DNA of 64,000 nt, taken from positions 62,001-126,000 of the forward strand of contig JAYWVB010000019.1 in NCBI GenBank assembly GCA_039881045.1, read 5' to 3'. Positions 53,239 to 64,000 of this stretch are shown here, piece after piece. The stretch comes from Chaetomium olivaceum (lineage: Eukaryota; Ascomycota; Sordariomycetes; Sordariales; Chaetomiaceae). A program made the position numbers and the translations under genes. Numbering within the stretch: position 1 is the first letter of the stretch; every line of letters begins with the position of its first letter. The notes below the pieces were generated by a model that worked only from the letters and a program-made list of their open reading frames with translations, had not been told where the DNA came from and ran no database searches.

Positions 53239-54564
53239 TTAGCGACCCACCACGTCATCTGCCGTTCCGGCTTGCCCATACAGGACTCCCTCAGACAAGC
53301 TAGCCGCAATGCCCCTCTTCACCCGCTCTTCCCAGACCCCCTCCCAGTTCCATTCACCAGGGCGCCGTGTCGTAGCGGCGGGACCTGCCGCAGCCGGCCC
53401 CGATACCTTTTCCGCCCGGACCTCTCCCTCCGCTCCGGTAACCTCGACCCCACCCGGCGGCGGCAACGGCTTCCCCACAGCCTGCCTTCGATGTGTCCGC
53501 CACGCGTGCCACGCCCCCGGATTCCCAGCTGCTTCGAGCGGCACCGAGTCGAGGACATCCTCGTCATCGAACGTGCTGCGGATGTACCTCAGCACCTCGT
53601 ACGTCGATACCTCCCTCATGCCCCCGCTCCGCGCATACCCAGGTACGGATGCGGAAGACGAAGTGGCCGACACCGCCGACGCGGCCGTCGTCCCCGTAGC
53701 CGTAGCCACGGCTCTCGTAGGCGTCATCAACCCCACCTCACCTTGATCCCCACCAGGACTGAGACCATCCCCCCTTACTCTTCCCCTCGCCCCATCGCCA
53801 TCGCCATCGCCATCGCCATCGCCATCGCCATCGCCATCCGCACCTCCAAGTCCAAGCCCAACTCCAAGCCCAACACCACCCCCCATCCCAGCATTCCCAG
53901 CATCCTCAGCATCCACAACATTCACCGCAACCACACTTCCACCCAGACCACCAACATTCACACCCGCAGCCGCCACACCCCTCCCCCCCCTCCCAAACCA
54001 CGCCGGAAACCCATGCCTCAGACTGAACCCCCCGGGGGGCAAGCGCTCGTCATCCGAGGCGCTGGCGGTGGCGCCGTCACGCACATCCGTCGAGTACATG
54101 TAGGTAGACAGCGGGGTGAGCAGCGGGTGGAAGATGTCGGTGGCGAATGTGACGAGGGGCGGGAGCGAGGGGTAGGTGTCCGGGAAGGAGAGGTGGAAGC
54201 GCAGGATGGCGGGGGCGTAGGGGCCTGTGTGTTTTTTTTTAAGTATTATTAATGTTTTTTTTAGGGGGGAGGTTCGGGTTTGAGATGCAATGACATGGCT
54301 GATGTGATAAGGGGACAGACGACAATGACGACTCACCTTTCCGCACAAATAGCACGCCCGACCAGAGTGTTGGGTCGCCTGGCGTGAGACTAACAAATAT
54401 CCCTTGAGGGCAGGCTTGTTTGAGACCGGTGCTGTATTAGTATGATTAGTTTTAATTCCGACTATGGTACCCAAAAGGATGAAAGATACGTACAACTCGG
54501 CGAGGAGATGTTGTCGTTTGAAGGCGGGCAGGCCGCCCATTTTAATTGCCTTCGGCGAAGACAT
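53239..54564 (-). CDS. Catalytically inactive E2-like (UEV) protein, AKTIP/FTS type
   Basis: Ubiquitin-conjugating-enzyme fold without the active Cys. It resembles AKTIP/FTS, the partner of Hook and FHIP that links early endosomes to dynein in filamentous fungi. Exons (minus) 54494-54564, 54337-54431 and 53239-54224; the spliced frame gives 383 residues. UBC-fold motifs: QHLLAEFTGLKQACPQGIFV, LTPGDPTLWSGVLFVRKGPY, FHLSFPDTYPSLPPLVTF and IFHPLLTPLSTY. In the last, the HPN triad is HPL and no Cys follows, so no thioester can form. LPPGGFSLRHGFPAWFG comes next. A Gly/Asp repeat insertion follows (hexanucleotide tract at 53794-53838). Then EVLRYIRSTFDDEDVLDSV and WHAWRTHRR close the fold. The unspliced frame is also open by chance, so the splice model rests on the UBC motifs. 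Confidence 0.85.
   Translation of the reverse strand: MSSPKAIKMGGLPAFKRQHLLAELYVSFILLGTIVGIKTNHTNTAPVSNKPALKGYLLVSRQATQHSGRACYLCGKVSRHCRLSPYHISHVIASQTRTSPLKKTLIILKKKHTGPYAPAILRFHLSFPDTYPSLPPLVTFATDIFHPLLTPLSTYMYSTDVRDGATASASDDERLPPGGFSLRHGFPAWFGRGGRGVAAAGVNVGGLGGSVVAVNVVDAEDAGNAGMGGGVGLGVGLGLGGADGDGDGDGDGDGDGDGARGRVRGDGLSPGGDQGEVGLMTPTRAVATATGTTAASAVSATSSSASVPGYARSGGMREVSTYEVLRYIRSTFDDEDVLDSVPLEAAGNPGAWHAWRTHRRQAVGKPLPPPGGVEVTGAEGEVRAEKVSGPAAAGPAATTRRPGEWNWEGVWEERVKRGIAASLSEGVLYGQAGTADDVVGR
53794..53838. repeat. ATCGCC hexanucleotide repeat (about 7.5 units)
   Basis: Perfect tandem repeat inside the AKTIP-like coding region, translated on the minus strand as alternating Gly and Asp. It is in frame, so unit gain or loss would not break the gene. 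Confidence 0.9.
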
Positions 54565-55347
54565 TTAAAGTATTCTGGGGCGTGTAGCCCCTTACGCTGT
54601 TAATGATCTAGGAATCTAGGAGAGTAGAATAAAATAATGATCTAGGATTGTGGAAAGTGGGTTCAGGTTCGATGGAGGAAAGGTTCATGATGTGTGTTGT
54701 GGTGTTGCGGAGCTGACACAAGCTCGGCTCATGCACTGTGTTATCGGGTTCTCTTCTTTTACAGGGTTAGGGTTGCTCTCTCTATGTGATCTGCGCGCCT
54801 CGACCGAAAGGAGCTTTATCGACGCTGGTCTGTGTTCGTTGGGAACATTACATTACATAGTTACCTACACAGTAAAACCTAGATACAAGGCTCCGGACGC
54901 GGGACACGTTGTCAAAGCCACCCCGGTCTTAACTGGCCTTAACTGGTTTGGAAAACAATGCAAACATCCCAGGCCGGAAACTTGGATCACACCGGTTGCT
55001 TTGCAGCTACCTATGAGCTCCCGACCTTCCCGTCGTCACATACTACGCTGCCCACAAGCCCCATCTCCATCACGTGAAACCCACGCAAAAAGGACCGTCG
55101 CTTCGCGCGGCCACTCCATGTATATATGTATTTTGCCCAATATCCCTTTGATCCACGACTCTCCAAACCGAAGATCGTGTCCCGGCTTGTTGCGCCCCAC
55201 CATTGGATGACCATCTCGGCGAGACGCCTTCGCCTAACCCTCGCCCCTTCCCGTCCGGGCCGGACGCATGAGACCCTGGCAGAGAGGTATTGCCATTCCC
55301 TGCTCGGGGCTCTTCCCCCAAGCGGAGCATGTTTCCGATCTTTCTTC
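54565..55347. promoter_or_regulatory. Intergenic: AKTIP-like promoter / CCDC124 3' region
   Basis: 783 bp. Contains the palindrome TCACGTGA at 55070-55077, 506 bp upstream of the AKTIP-like start. No supported gene. Confidence 0.5.
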
Positions 55348-56421
55348 TCAAGGAGACGCAAGGCGGGTCTCGATTTTGGACTTCTCCTGCTCCTTGAGCT
55401 CCGCGAGCTCTTCCTTGGTGGTGTCGTAACGTGCCGTGAGCTGATTGAACGGATTCTCCGGGCTGCGCTCGAACTCCTTCTTGATCCTCTCCTTTTTCTG
55501 ATTCATCCGGAGACCGGCACCGCTGCCGTCCGCTTCCATCTCGCCGAGCCTCCGCTCCTCGAAGACTGCATACGCCGCCTTGTACCGCCTCTCGGGATGC
55601 CTGTCGATCTTGGCGTCGTTTTTGGACGTCAGTAACAGCGCGTCGAGCGCGTTGTCGATGCCGGATGCGTTGAGCGCCGATAGGCCACCGCTACCGTCGT
55701 CGTCGAGCTGCGAGAGGTCTAGGCCCTTGGTCTTCTTCACGGCCGACTTGGAATTCTTGGGTGCCGATCGCGACGGTAGGCTCTTCTCCTCTTCGGCCAG
55801 CAGAGCTTCTTTTTCGGCCTTCTTTCGGGCCTGCTCCGCTTTCCTTTCAGCTTCGGCTTCTCTGGTTATGCGTGCAGATGGTCAGCACTCGTCACCCCAG
55901 CCATCCCCGCATGGGTACCAAAAACCGAACAAATCTGGTAGGTCGTCAAGACGGCCGCCGTTCGTACGGACCACCCCATGTGAGTTTGCGCCCATAGGTT
56001 TGGGCGCGAAACGGCTGCGTTGCGGCTGCGGTTGGGATCATGGGTGGACCTGCAGCAGGCCAAATGCTGCCGCCCCATCGTCGTGACAGCACAGCAGGGT
56101 ATCACAGACTCACTCAACGCAGCAGCAGCAGCAGCAGAAACCCTGCCCCCCCGCTGCCTCTCGAATCGCAGGCACAACGGCGCTTCCGGCGGCAGGTCGC
56201 AGCAGCCTCCCCGCCGAGGGGAGCCCCAAAAATGAAGGCAACGACAATCAAGGTGAAACTCACTTTTTAGCATTGCTTTTCGCTCCTTTGTCCCACTTGG
56301 CCGACTCAGATGCCTCTTTCTCGGCGTCAGCAGCCGCCGCCTTCTTTGCGGCGGTCTCGGCCTTGCGGGCTTGGCCCGCAGCCTTCTTGCTGTTGCCGTC
56401 GGCTCCGCCTTTTTTGGCCAT
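55348..56421 (-). CDS. CCDC124: CCDC124/Lso2-family ribosome-binding protein
   Basis: Member of the CCDC124 (yeast Lso1/Lso2-related) family, which binds idle 80S ribosomes and aids restart after stress. Exon 1 56264-56421, intron 55862-56263 (402 nt, long for this window), exon 2 55348-55861. The frame closes to 223 residues. The N-terminus is highly basic and helical: MAKKGGADGNSKKAAGQARK, then ASESAKWDKGAKSNAKKEAE, the ribosome-binding coiled coil. The C-terminal conserved part has NALDALLLTSKNDAKIDRHP, ERRYKAAYAVFEERR and NQKKERIKKEFERSPENPFN, all family hallmarks. No frame correction is needed. Confidence 0.92.
55862..56263 (-). other. Long intron of the CCDC124 homologue
   Basis: 402 nt, GTGAG donor and CCAG acceptor, phase 2. 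It holds a CAG-type trinucleotide tract at about 56115-56136. No internal gene recognised. Confidence 0.75.
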
Positions 56422-59400
56422 GGCTGCTTATCGCGGTTGCTGAGCCGTGTGTCTATTTATTGATGCCGTGTTGTCCCTTCTACGCGTACGAGTCTGGTTG
56501 GTAGGCCGGTCGGCTGGTCGGGTGTGTACGGCGGCGTGTCTCTGGATGTGGCGGCGATAAAATTGGCAACAAAAGATTGAAAGTTAGACTCAAGGATGGT
56601 GGGGAGGGAGTTGTCGATTGTGTCACCCTTCTAGGACCCGTAGCGGGGTTCGGCTCAGGCATGGAAGCCCATTGGAAGTGGGGCTTTACCTACACCGGCG
56701 AACCACCTCCCGCTTCCGCTCGTCACCGGTGGGTGACTAGCAATGCAACCATGGGTTGCTCTTGCTTTATACACTAGGATCTTTTGTTCAGACCTCGAAA
56801 AGCTTCACACGCCCAACGCCGGATTCGGACTACACAGGCACTGACAGCCGCAGCTGGACCTTTCCCCCCCCCTCATGCTTATCTGCCGGTCACGTTATGC
56901 CTTTGCGTCTTCGCCTCCTTCCCAAGACGGTCAACCAGGTCCTTTTTTCCAGGGTAACACCTCGGTTCCCTCTTCTCGCGCACTCCTCGCTCGGTCTTTG
57001 CAATGAGGCCATAGGAGCACACGGAATCTCGAGAGCGGAGCCAGAAGACTTCCTGATGTTGCGAGGAAGTTGCACCCACCCCCCCTGCTCCTTTTGGTAA
57101 TTTCCCAAATCGACCACCGCACCGAATCTTTCTATTGGACTTCAAGGTCATGCGGCCTGAGGGGCGTCGTTCTTTTCAGCCCATATTGCCCCACAGAAGG
57201 CACAGGACCAAAAACCGTTATGCTGGTCGGACACGAGCCAGACCAGCATGGGTTATGGCCCTTCCAAATCCGACTATGAACACAACTCTCAAACCCGCCA
57301 TGTAAGCCTTCAGGTCTAGAACATGAGCGGTCCAGTTTCACTGGGCCAGGGGTAGACACGGCAGGATAGTTGATAAGTACATCCCGTTGCTGTTGCACAG
57401 AATGAGCGGAGTCATCGTTGGCGGAAGACGTCTGCTCGGCCACCCTATCGCGGTGAGCCATCCCCCCCAAGTCAGCAATGTCCACGTATGTAGTATCTGC
57501 AGTGTTTGGTTAGCCTCTCCCTGGAGCAGAGCTATCAAGAGGCGCGGCTTTGGGTCTTCTGAGGGGCTGACGGCTACCTCGAAGTGATGTCCCTTTTTAG
57601 CAAACTCCTGCATCATGCGCTGCCGCGTATCTCCTCGGTACCGGCATGGATGGTGAAAATCTGGTCGACCTCCCCGCTAACATTACCGGCGGGAATTCCG
57701 TCCTCTGACGGGCGTCGTTAGCGAAAATGGGTCGTTATGGTTTTACCATCCCGGCCCATGTTGCGCGAATTTGTACCGAAACCCTGTGCATCCTCGGTGT
57801 CGGTGTTCCGCTTCCGCTCCTGCTGCGGTTCACATATCTTGGCTTCAGCTGAGCGTCCAATGCTCTGCACCGTGTAAGACAAAGGCATTCCTGCCAAGTT
57901 CGTCAACGGGCAACCAAACTGGCCCGGATGAAGCACCCGTCGGTCTGTCAACAAGAGAGACGCAAGGGGTTACCCCGGCCTTTGTGCGGCAGGGGGTAAC
58001 GAATGTCCGTGTAGGCGGGAGGTAGAGCATGGCTTGAGCCGCTGGGATGCGTTGCCGGTTGGGCGACCCGTTCGTTGCGTATCCCGAGAAAATGGCGATC
58101 CGCAGCTTCCTGTACCATGACGGCGTCCTGTGAGACGAGAAAACCGTCGGACCTTACATGGTAGCCAGGGGAGTGAAGAGACGTTGGGGGATGCCTCCAT
58201 GGCTTCGGGTTTCACGGCCCTGGGTACCGCAAGGAGACGACCTGTGACCAAGCCACTGGAGCAATATGTTGATGATTTAACCGCTAATTTCCTGACCGTA
58301 GTTGGCCCTTCAGGCGGAGTAATTGCCGACGAATGTCGGCCCTCAAAAGTCGACGAGGGCGGCTTGAGCAACCGCATTGATCAAATCCTGCCGTGTTGGG
58401 ACTTTGGCCGCGGCGGCCCGAGAAGTGAGATGTCCAACACGCGCTCGATACCTCCATGCAAGCCAACACGCTTCAGGCGGGGCAAGGAGCGAGTTGGCGA
58501 GGAAAGAGGCTGCCGTTTGCACGACGCATTTGGCGGAACCAGGACACAATGAGTCATGATAGGCAACCACAGCCGTCGCCAGAAAGCCACCAGAGTCCGT
58601 TGGACTGTCGATATCTTGTCATCCAACTGCATGTTCCGTCTCTTCTGGAACAGCTCCGCCGCGCCCGCCCCACGGTCGCAGACCGGTCAAGCTGCGGCCC
58701 CGGCCGACACAGCTCTTGTGCAGGGGGACAGAGACGCGGTGTTTATCAATCGATGGGCGGAGGATCAATCACGAATAGGTTGCAGTTTGGGGTTGGTGGA
58801 TGCCCGCGGGTCGTCGTTCCCAAGAAGGCGTCCTGCTTCCCCCAGCTGGGGTCGAGCTGTATGTGCCCTTCGCTGCATGCTTAGCCGAGCCATTGATAGG
58901 GGGGATAGGAGCACGAGACTAGGAAGGCGGCGCACCAAGCCTCCGCCTTCGACATTTCACCCGCAGCACCCACGCATATGGATGCTCAAGTCATGTCGAT
59001 CAAAGATACATCCTCGACAACCTTTGCAGCCCAAAGGAACGAGGTCGTGGACTTTGTCGAGACAAAGTACAGGCACAGCCGCACTCGGCCCGTCGTCGTG
59101 CAGTCGTTAGTCGCCGTGATGCGAGGGCTGGGACCCACAGGGCTGTTGACCTCGGGTTTCGAACGTGACTCGTGGTGGCTTGGTTCTTTTTGATGCTGCT
59201 CGTTCGGAAACGAGGTCACGTACGGGGCCGAGGGCTCGGACCGAGCTCCCGAGACAACATGTGTTGAAACCTGCTGTTTTTAGTAAAATCGGCTATCACG
59301 GCTCGAAAGAAAACATAAGTCGGAGCTCCTCTAACAATTCCATCTTTTCAAAGCGAAAACCGATAACGTTGGGTTCTCAGGTCAAATTTGGTACAAGTAA

Positions 59401-62400
59401 AAGTGGGAAGGTGTCAAGGGACTGGCTCGGGCCCGGGGTTTTTGGAGTTTCTGGAAGATCTGCCGAAGGAAAGAGCACGACTCCCACTGCAGGCGCGCAG
59501 CGAACGGAGGAAGGAACCTAACTTCCATTGGCGGCAGCCACCATCCATCGGGCTACCAAACCAGGCAAGAACGGTGCTAGTTCTGCATGTTCCTTCTGCA
59601 CTGCCTGGGAAAACAGCGCGCGCCAAGAGAGCCCGTCGCAGTCGCAGGCAAGAGGGGGCCATCACACCCGATCCCCGGCTCGTTCGGCAGGCCTGATCTG
59701 AGGTGCAGCGTGTGCCGGCGCGCTTCAGCGCTCAGCCCAAACCACGATCCCGGGTCAGATCAAAGGCCCCCGCAGCTGTGAAAATGACGTCTCCGCCCAC
59801 GCCTTCTCGCGTGGCACACGAACGGACCTTCCGTTGGTCCCGTTCCACCGTTTCTACAGGAGGTTCCAAGAGGTACCCGTTCTGCCGTCGTCCCACCTGC
59901 AGATGCAGGACGTTCCTCTGACGAGAGCACACTCCAGCATAGGTACATGCCTGATTGATGAGGGGGCGATGCCAGCTTAGGTTTCTCTCGCACACGCAGT
60001 CCACGGTGACATTAGGTAACGTAGGTAGGCTGACATGCAACTTCGAGTGGTACTCATAATTCCGCCCCCAATCGTCCCAAGAGCGGCAGCTCGTCGGGTT
60101 TCAATACTCTTTCGCGGCGTTGCGCCAGCTCACCCTTTTGCTGACAACAAGTGAGCACATTCATCAGACCCCGTTCCGTCTCCGTGGAGGCCCGGCTCGG
60201 CGGAACCGAAACCGTCCAGTGTGCGGGGGGTTTCATTGGGAGTGCCAAGAACCGACGCCACCCCGCGGCCCAGCAATTTGGGATTTTGTGCAGATGTCTG
60301 GGTGCCGAACCAACGATGGAGCATCGAAATGAGTATGGAAGGATGGAGAGCTCTCACGGGCGGTTGTTATAAAGAGAGGGGGGTCGGTTGGTTCTGTATG
60401 GATACATCATGTTGAACTCGCCGAGATTGGCATCAATCTCATGCATACACAGTCCACAGTACATTCACACAGTTCAAAACAGTCATGTTGAGGTTAGTCC
60501 TCTCTATGTAAAACAGGCGTTAGACAGGGTTCTAGGTTCTTATTGAAGTGACTTCTGACGAGAAGGTCCCCCACGCATTTGAGCTTCGCCCACGTGCGCT
60601 CGGACCACCTGGAATGCGCAGGTGCAGATGCACACCGCCACGATTCCGCTTCTGTCGGCCAAGGAGAGGATGTCAGGAAAAGGAAATTCGATACGAGCCG
60701 CCTTCGAGGAATTGTTGTGAGAGACTGTTGGGAATGGTTGACGGGCCGCCATCACGGTGAAGATGATGCTCTACTGTGTGCACAGTGCTGCACAGTACGC
60801 TGTAGAATGCAACAAGAGATGAGTCGGTCAGTGGAATCTTGTGTAACGAGCTGCTCGTTCGTCTTTGGTCGGCTTGGGCAACCCGGGCGGATCTATCTCG
60901 GCCGTGTTGCGCTGCCATGAGCCCGCTATCGGAGGGGGTGGCTTCATTCGCTGAGGATGGATGGTGATGGCTCGATGGCTGGATGGGTTTCAGGTCCACC
61001 CGCTTGGTTGGGACCGTAGCCCCGCACGACAGCCCCCCATTCCGCGCGGGGAGGCGAGTAGTGGCATTTTCTTATGGCACAAAAAAAAAGCCTTCGTCTG
61101 TGCTGGCCCACTGCGTGATTAACCTTCCACTTGGCTTTCCTACATCCGGTGGTGATGTCCACAGCATGGCCCTGGGTACGAACTCTTCGCGGCCCAGTCA
61201 CTAGCGAACGAGACACGCCTCCGCCGATGCCCGCCTTTCCCGATATGTTGGTTGAATGCGCAGGCAGCACGACTTGCGCGGTCGGACGACTACGCACAGA
61301 TCGCCGAGGTCTTTCCCACTGCATGGAAATGAAGAGGCACTAACTACGGTCCTCTTCAATTACTGCGTATCATCGAAGGATTATCAATCGGTATTCGTAT
61401 GTGGGACTTGTTCTGTCGTCACACTGGAGAGCACATGATTTCAACCATATGCGTCTCTTTAAGGCAAGACGAAACAGACGGCCAATCAGCTTGTGCGAAC
61501 CATTCAACAACCTGGAAGAACGTGGTCCGCCTTCGCTGGCCCTTCCAGCCCGCTCTTCTGAATTTTTTTTTATGAACCAGGTTGGATTCCGCGACACCAC
61601 GATATTATCAACCACTATATTATCAGCGGCAATCCTGGGCGATGTCTGTGCGGCGACTGGCGTCATTTGTTGTTGTTTTGCCTCTGCTAGCCACAGACGA
61701 CTAGCGGTGCAGGATCTCATCCGAGGATCTGACAAGACGCACCGTGTTTTGTCATGCTGCCGGCAGTGGTCAGGGACAGGGCACGTTGTGAGGTCGACTG
61801 AAACCGGGCATTCGGCGCTGATTGGTGCGTCGTCGCAGGCCGAGGGAGAGGATCAGCTCTGCTGGCCCCCGGCCCGGCAATCTGGTTGGACTCCCACATG
61901 GGGAAAGTCGACTTTCTGGAAGCGAGCTGGCCAACAGGGATTCGCTCCACGCTGGCTGGGTGGTTCACCGATCTCCAGGGGTGTTCGCCGTCCATGACGA
62001 GGTTGGGATGCTTGCGAGCACATCCCGCCCACAATCACCGATAGGTTGCGGCTGAGATGGAGTTGTTGGTGATACCGAGCCTGCCAGCCTGCACAAGGAA
62101 GGTAACGTGGTGCTCCGAACAAGGGGGGCCTCCGACCTCAATGCATATTTGCTTTTCCCCGTGGTTAATTTCAAACGCTATCCTCGCATTCAACGGCAAG
62201 TCCCAGTTTTCTAACGTTCTGAAACAGGAACGGTGCCTGTCGAGATTTTCTCCCCAAACCCGATGCGTGTGTGGGCGGCGGGTTTGGGGCCGCACGCGCG
62301 GGTCACCCTCCATTTTTTATGCGAGCGGGTCTGCCACATGGTTCTCCATAGGGATGGGACCGGTTCCGGTTGGTTTGCCACTCGTCATCGCATCCACAAG

Positions 62401-64000
62401 AAATCCAGGGGCGGCTGGTTTTTCCTCTGCGAGTCTGCGTCTGCCGTATGGGTCTTGCAAAAAGCGGATGGTTCCCCGGGTGCCTCCCCGGTTGGGTCAT
62501 GACACGCAGGCACGTGCCGGCCTAGGGAGAGTCTTGCGTCGTACTTGGGACTGTTTGCATGCACGTCAATGAAGCCGGCACTGTGAGCCCTGTGTCAATC
62601 CATCATTCCCGCGCGGGTTGCTGCAGACGGGCCATCTGGCGTCGTGCCTCTGCAGCTGCGTCTGCACGTCTACCACCGTAACCATCAGTAGATTGGGACT
62701 ACTTCGTACTTGGAGCATCTCGATACGGTCGCTGTCCCTATGAACTGCCATGTACGATGCCTTGCTCAGGGTAACTCAACCATACAACACGGTCACGGGG
62801 GCCTCGACATACCCGCGCTGGCAAATGAGGGCGAGAAAAAAGCAAACATCACCTTGGCTGAGTTGTGGGACGGGCAGAACTGGGAAAGGGTGGGCTAGTG
62901 ATTCCGAGCTCCGCGATTGCCCAATGGCTTGGTCACGCCCGACCACTCGGAGCACTGTATACCAACAGTCGGCTGGTCTCCGAGCCTCCCCGTCCGTCCC
63001 TCGACAGTTGCCGCAATTGTCGACGTTAAATTACCGAAGCGCTCGAATCGAGTTCGTTCCGAGACATCGCCATGTTGCACAACATTGACCGATGGCAAGC
63101 GGGCGCCCTGTCAATGGCTCTGTTGGTTCAGGGGGTTGTGTGTTTGTAGCCGCTTCGTTTATACCGTCTTCCTTTTGACTTTCTTCTTGGGCCGGGGCTC
63201 GTGTTGCACCGTTTCGAGCTTAATTTCGGTCCGATGCGCCTTTTCCACGCCTACGCAGAAGAATTCGAGGTGGCGTCTTGTCGTTCGCTAGCACGAGGCC
63301 TGGGGGACCCCGGCTTCAATCCGCAAGAAGCAACGGGGGTTCTGATCGGCCGCCAATACCCACGATCTCCATGATCTCGGATGCGAATCTGGTCCTTGAG
63401 GCGTGCGCTTCAATGTTTCCGCCATGCCTCATGCCCGGTTTCCGGCAGCGCCAACATCGATCGCCCCTCGACTAGTAATTACGGAGTCGATTCCGGCTCG
63501 AGGCTCGGGCATCCCGTCCATCCACAACAGGTCGCAACAGGGTCGGATGTACACTGCATGGTCTATGTATGTATGTACCAAGTATACTCGCGGTAAAAAA
63601 AAACAAACAACAATATCGATTGGTGCCTTTTGACCTACCAAGTAGCGGCAAGTCACGGCCAAGTTGCGTTGACTGCAACCTCGGGGCATCCGGTTAGATG
63701 TTGTGCTGTGACCGGTCTGGCGACCTACTGTGTATGGTGACAAAAGACCCGACTCTGCATCTCCCGAATGCCCTCCTCGAGACTGCAAGTGCTATGGCCC
63801 TTCACCGGCCTCTCGCAATCCACTGGCAGGTGCCATCGTGACCCAGCCAGCTCCTGATTGCGGGTGCTGTAGGGCCTATTGGGGAAGGCACGAGGGAGAT
63901 CCGATTTGAGCCCTGATGTGGCTTTTGCGCAGCTTGGTCCATCATACCTCCCGCTTTCGATCTCTTTCTCGCCCTCACCCTGAGGCATCCCTGACGGCCG
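56422..64000. other. 7.6-kb gene-poor region to the window end
   Basis: Beyond the CCDC124 promoter I find no frame with a known domain, convincing splice pattern or transposon termini. The longest ATG frames, such as 61401-61997 (+) and 58556-59110 (+), have shadow-like composition. The base composition is not AT-rich, so it does not look like RIP-degraded transposon sequence. It may be the long upstream region of a gene to the right, non-coding RNA, or decayed sequence. Confidence 0.55.

Noticed and set aside
53239..54564. Unspliced 441-codon reading of the AKTIP-like gene
   Set aside because: It reads through two GT-AG introns; only the spliced version yields the UBC-fold motifs GLKQACPQGIFVSLTPGDP and VLFVRKGPYAP.
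61401..61997. 198-codon frame on the plus strand in the right gene-poor block
   Set aside because: No domain or codon pattern supporting translation; similar chance frames overlap it on both strands.

Overview
This window is nuclear DNA of a filamentous ascomycete (Pezizomycotina, most likely a Sordariomycete). Genes are short and carry 0-5 GT-AG introns, mostly 50-130 nt, often with a CTAAC/CTGAC-like branch site just before the acceptor. Coding regions are GC-rich. The gene set includes an N-acetylglutamate synthase, SMC2, a MOB3/phocein with a long acidic tail, NOT2, PEX7, a Zn2Cys6 regulator, an AKTIP-like pseudo-E2 and Fot1/pogo-type transposons. No bacterial features, CRISPR arrays, tRNAs or rRNAs were recognised.

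Layout. 1-6 kb: N-acetylglutamate synthase (-, cut by the window edge), a 3-hydroxyisobutyrate-dehydrogenase-like enzyme (+), V-ATPase subunit e (+), ARV1 (-). 6.6-15.6 kb: a LysM-domain protein (-), SMC2 (+), a MOSC/mARC-like membrane protein (-). 15.6-22.7 kb: a 7-kb stretch without a supportable gene. 22.7-25.1 kb: a Zn2Cys6 transcription factor (+). 26.8-37.7 kb: MOB3 (-), a ZNG1-type zinc GTPase (+), NOT2 (+), a CUE1-like ERAD factor (+), an unknown membrane protein (+). 37.85-43.15 kb: a cluster of three Fot1/pogo-like transposase copies. Two are fused tail to tail into a long palindrome flanked by TA, and the third is a full-length but frame-broken element with terminal inverted repeats and a TA target duplication. 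43.4-56.4 kb: MSS116/CYT-19-like mitochondrial helicase (+), PEX7 (-), a CUE-AlkB-GRF dioxygenase (+), an unrecognised five-part gene (-), an AKTIP/FTS-like pseudo-E2 (-), a CCDC124 homologue (-). 56.4-64 kb: a second gene-poor stretch.

The genes are unrelated housekeeping loci and not a cluster or operon. They cover arginine synthesis, vacuolar acidification, sterol/lipid homeostasis, chromosome condensation, STRIPAK signalling, mRNA decay, ERAD, mitochondrial RNA folding, peroxisome import, alkylation repair and endosome motility. Divergent pairs that may share promoters are NAGS/dehydrogenase, LysM/SMC2, MOB3/ZNG1 and PEX7/AlkB.

Two things stand out. First, about half of the otherwise convincing genes, including SMC2, contain exactly one net one-base indel, several of them in homopolymers. 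This points to residual consensus errors in the assembly rather than to gene decay. Second, the transposon cluster has an unusual palindromic composite structure. I found no clear candidate for a wholly new biological system.
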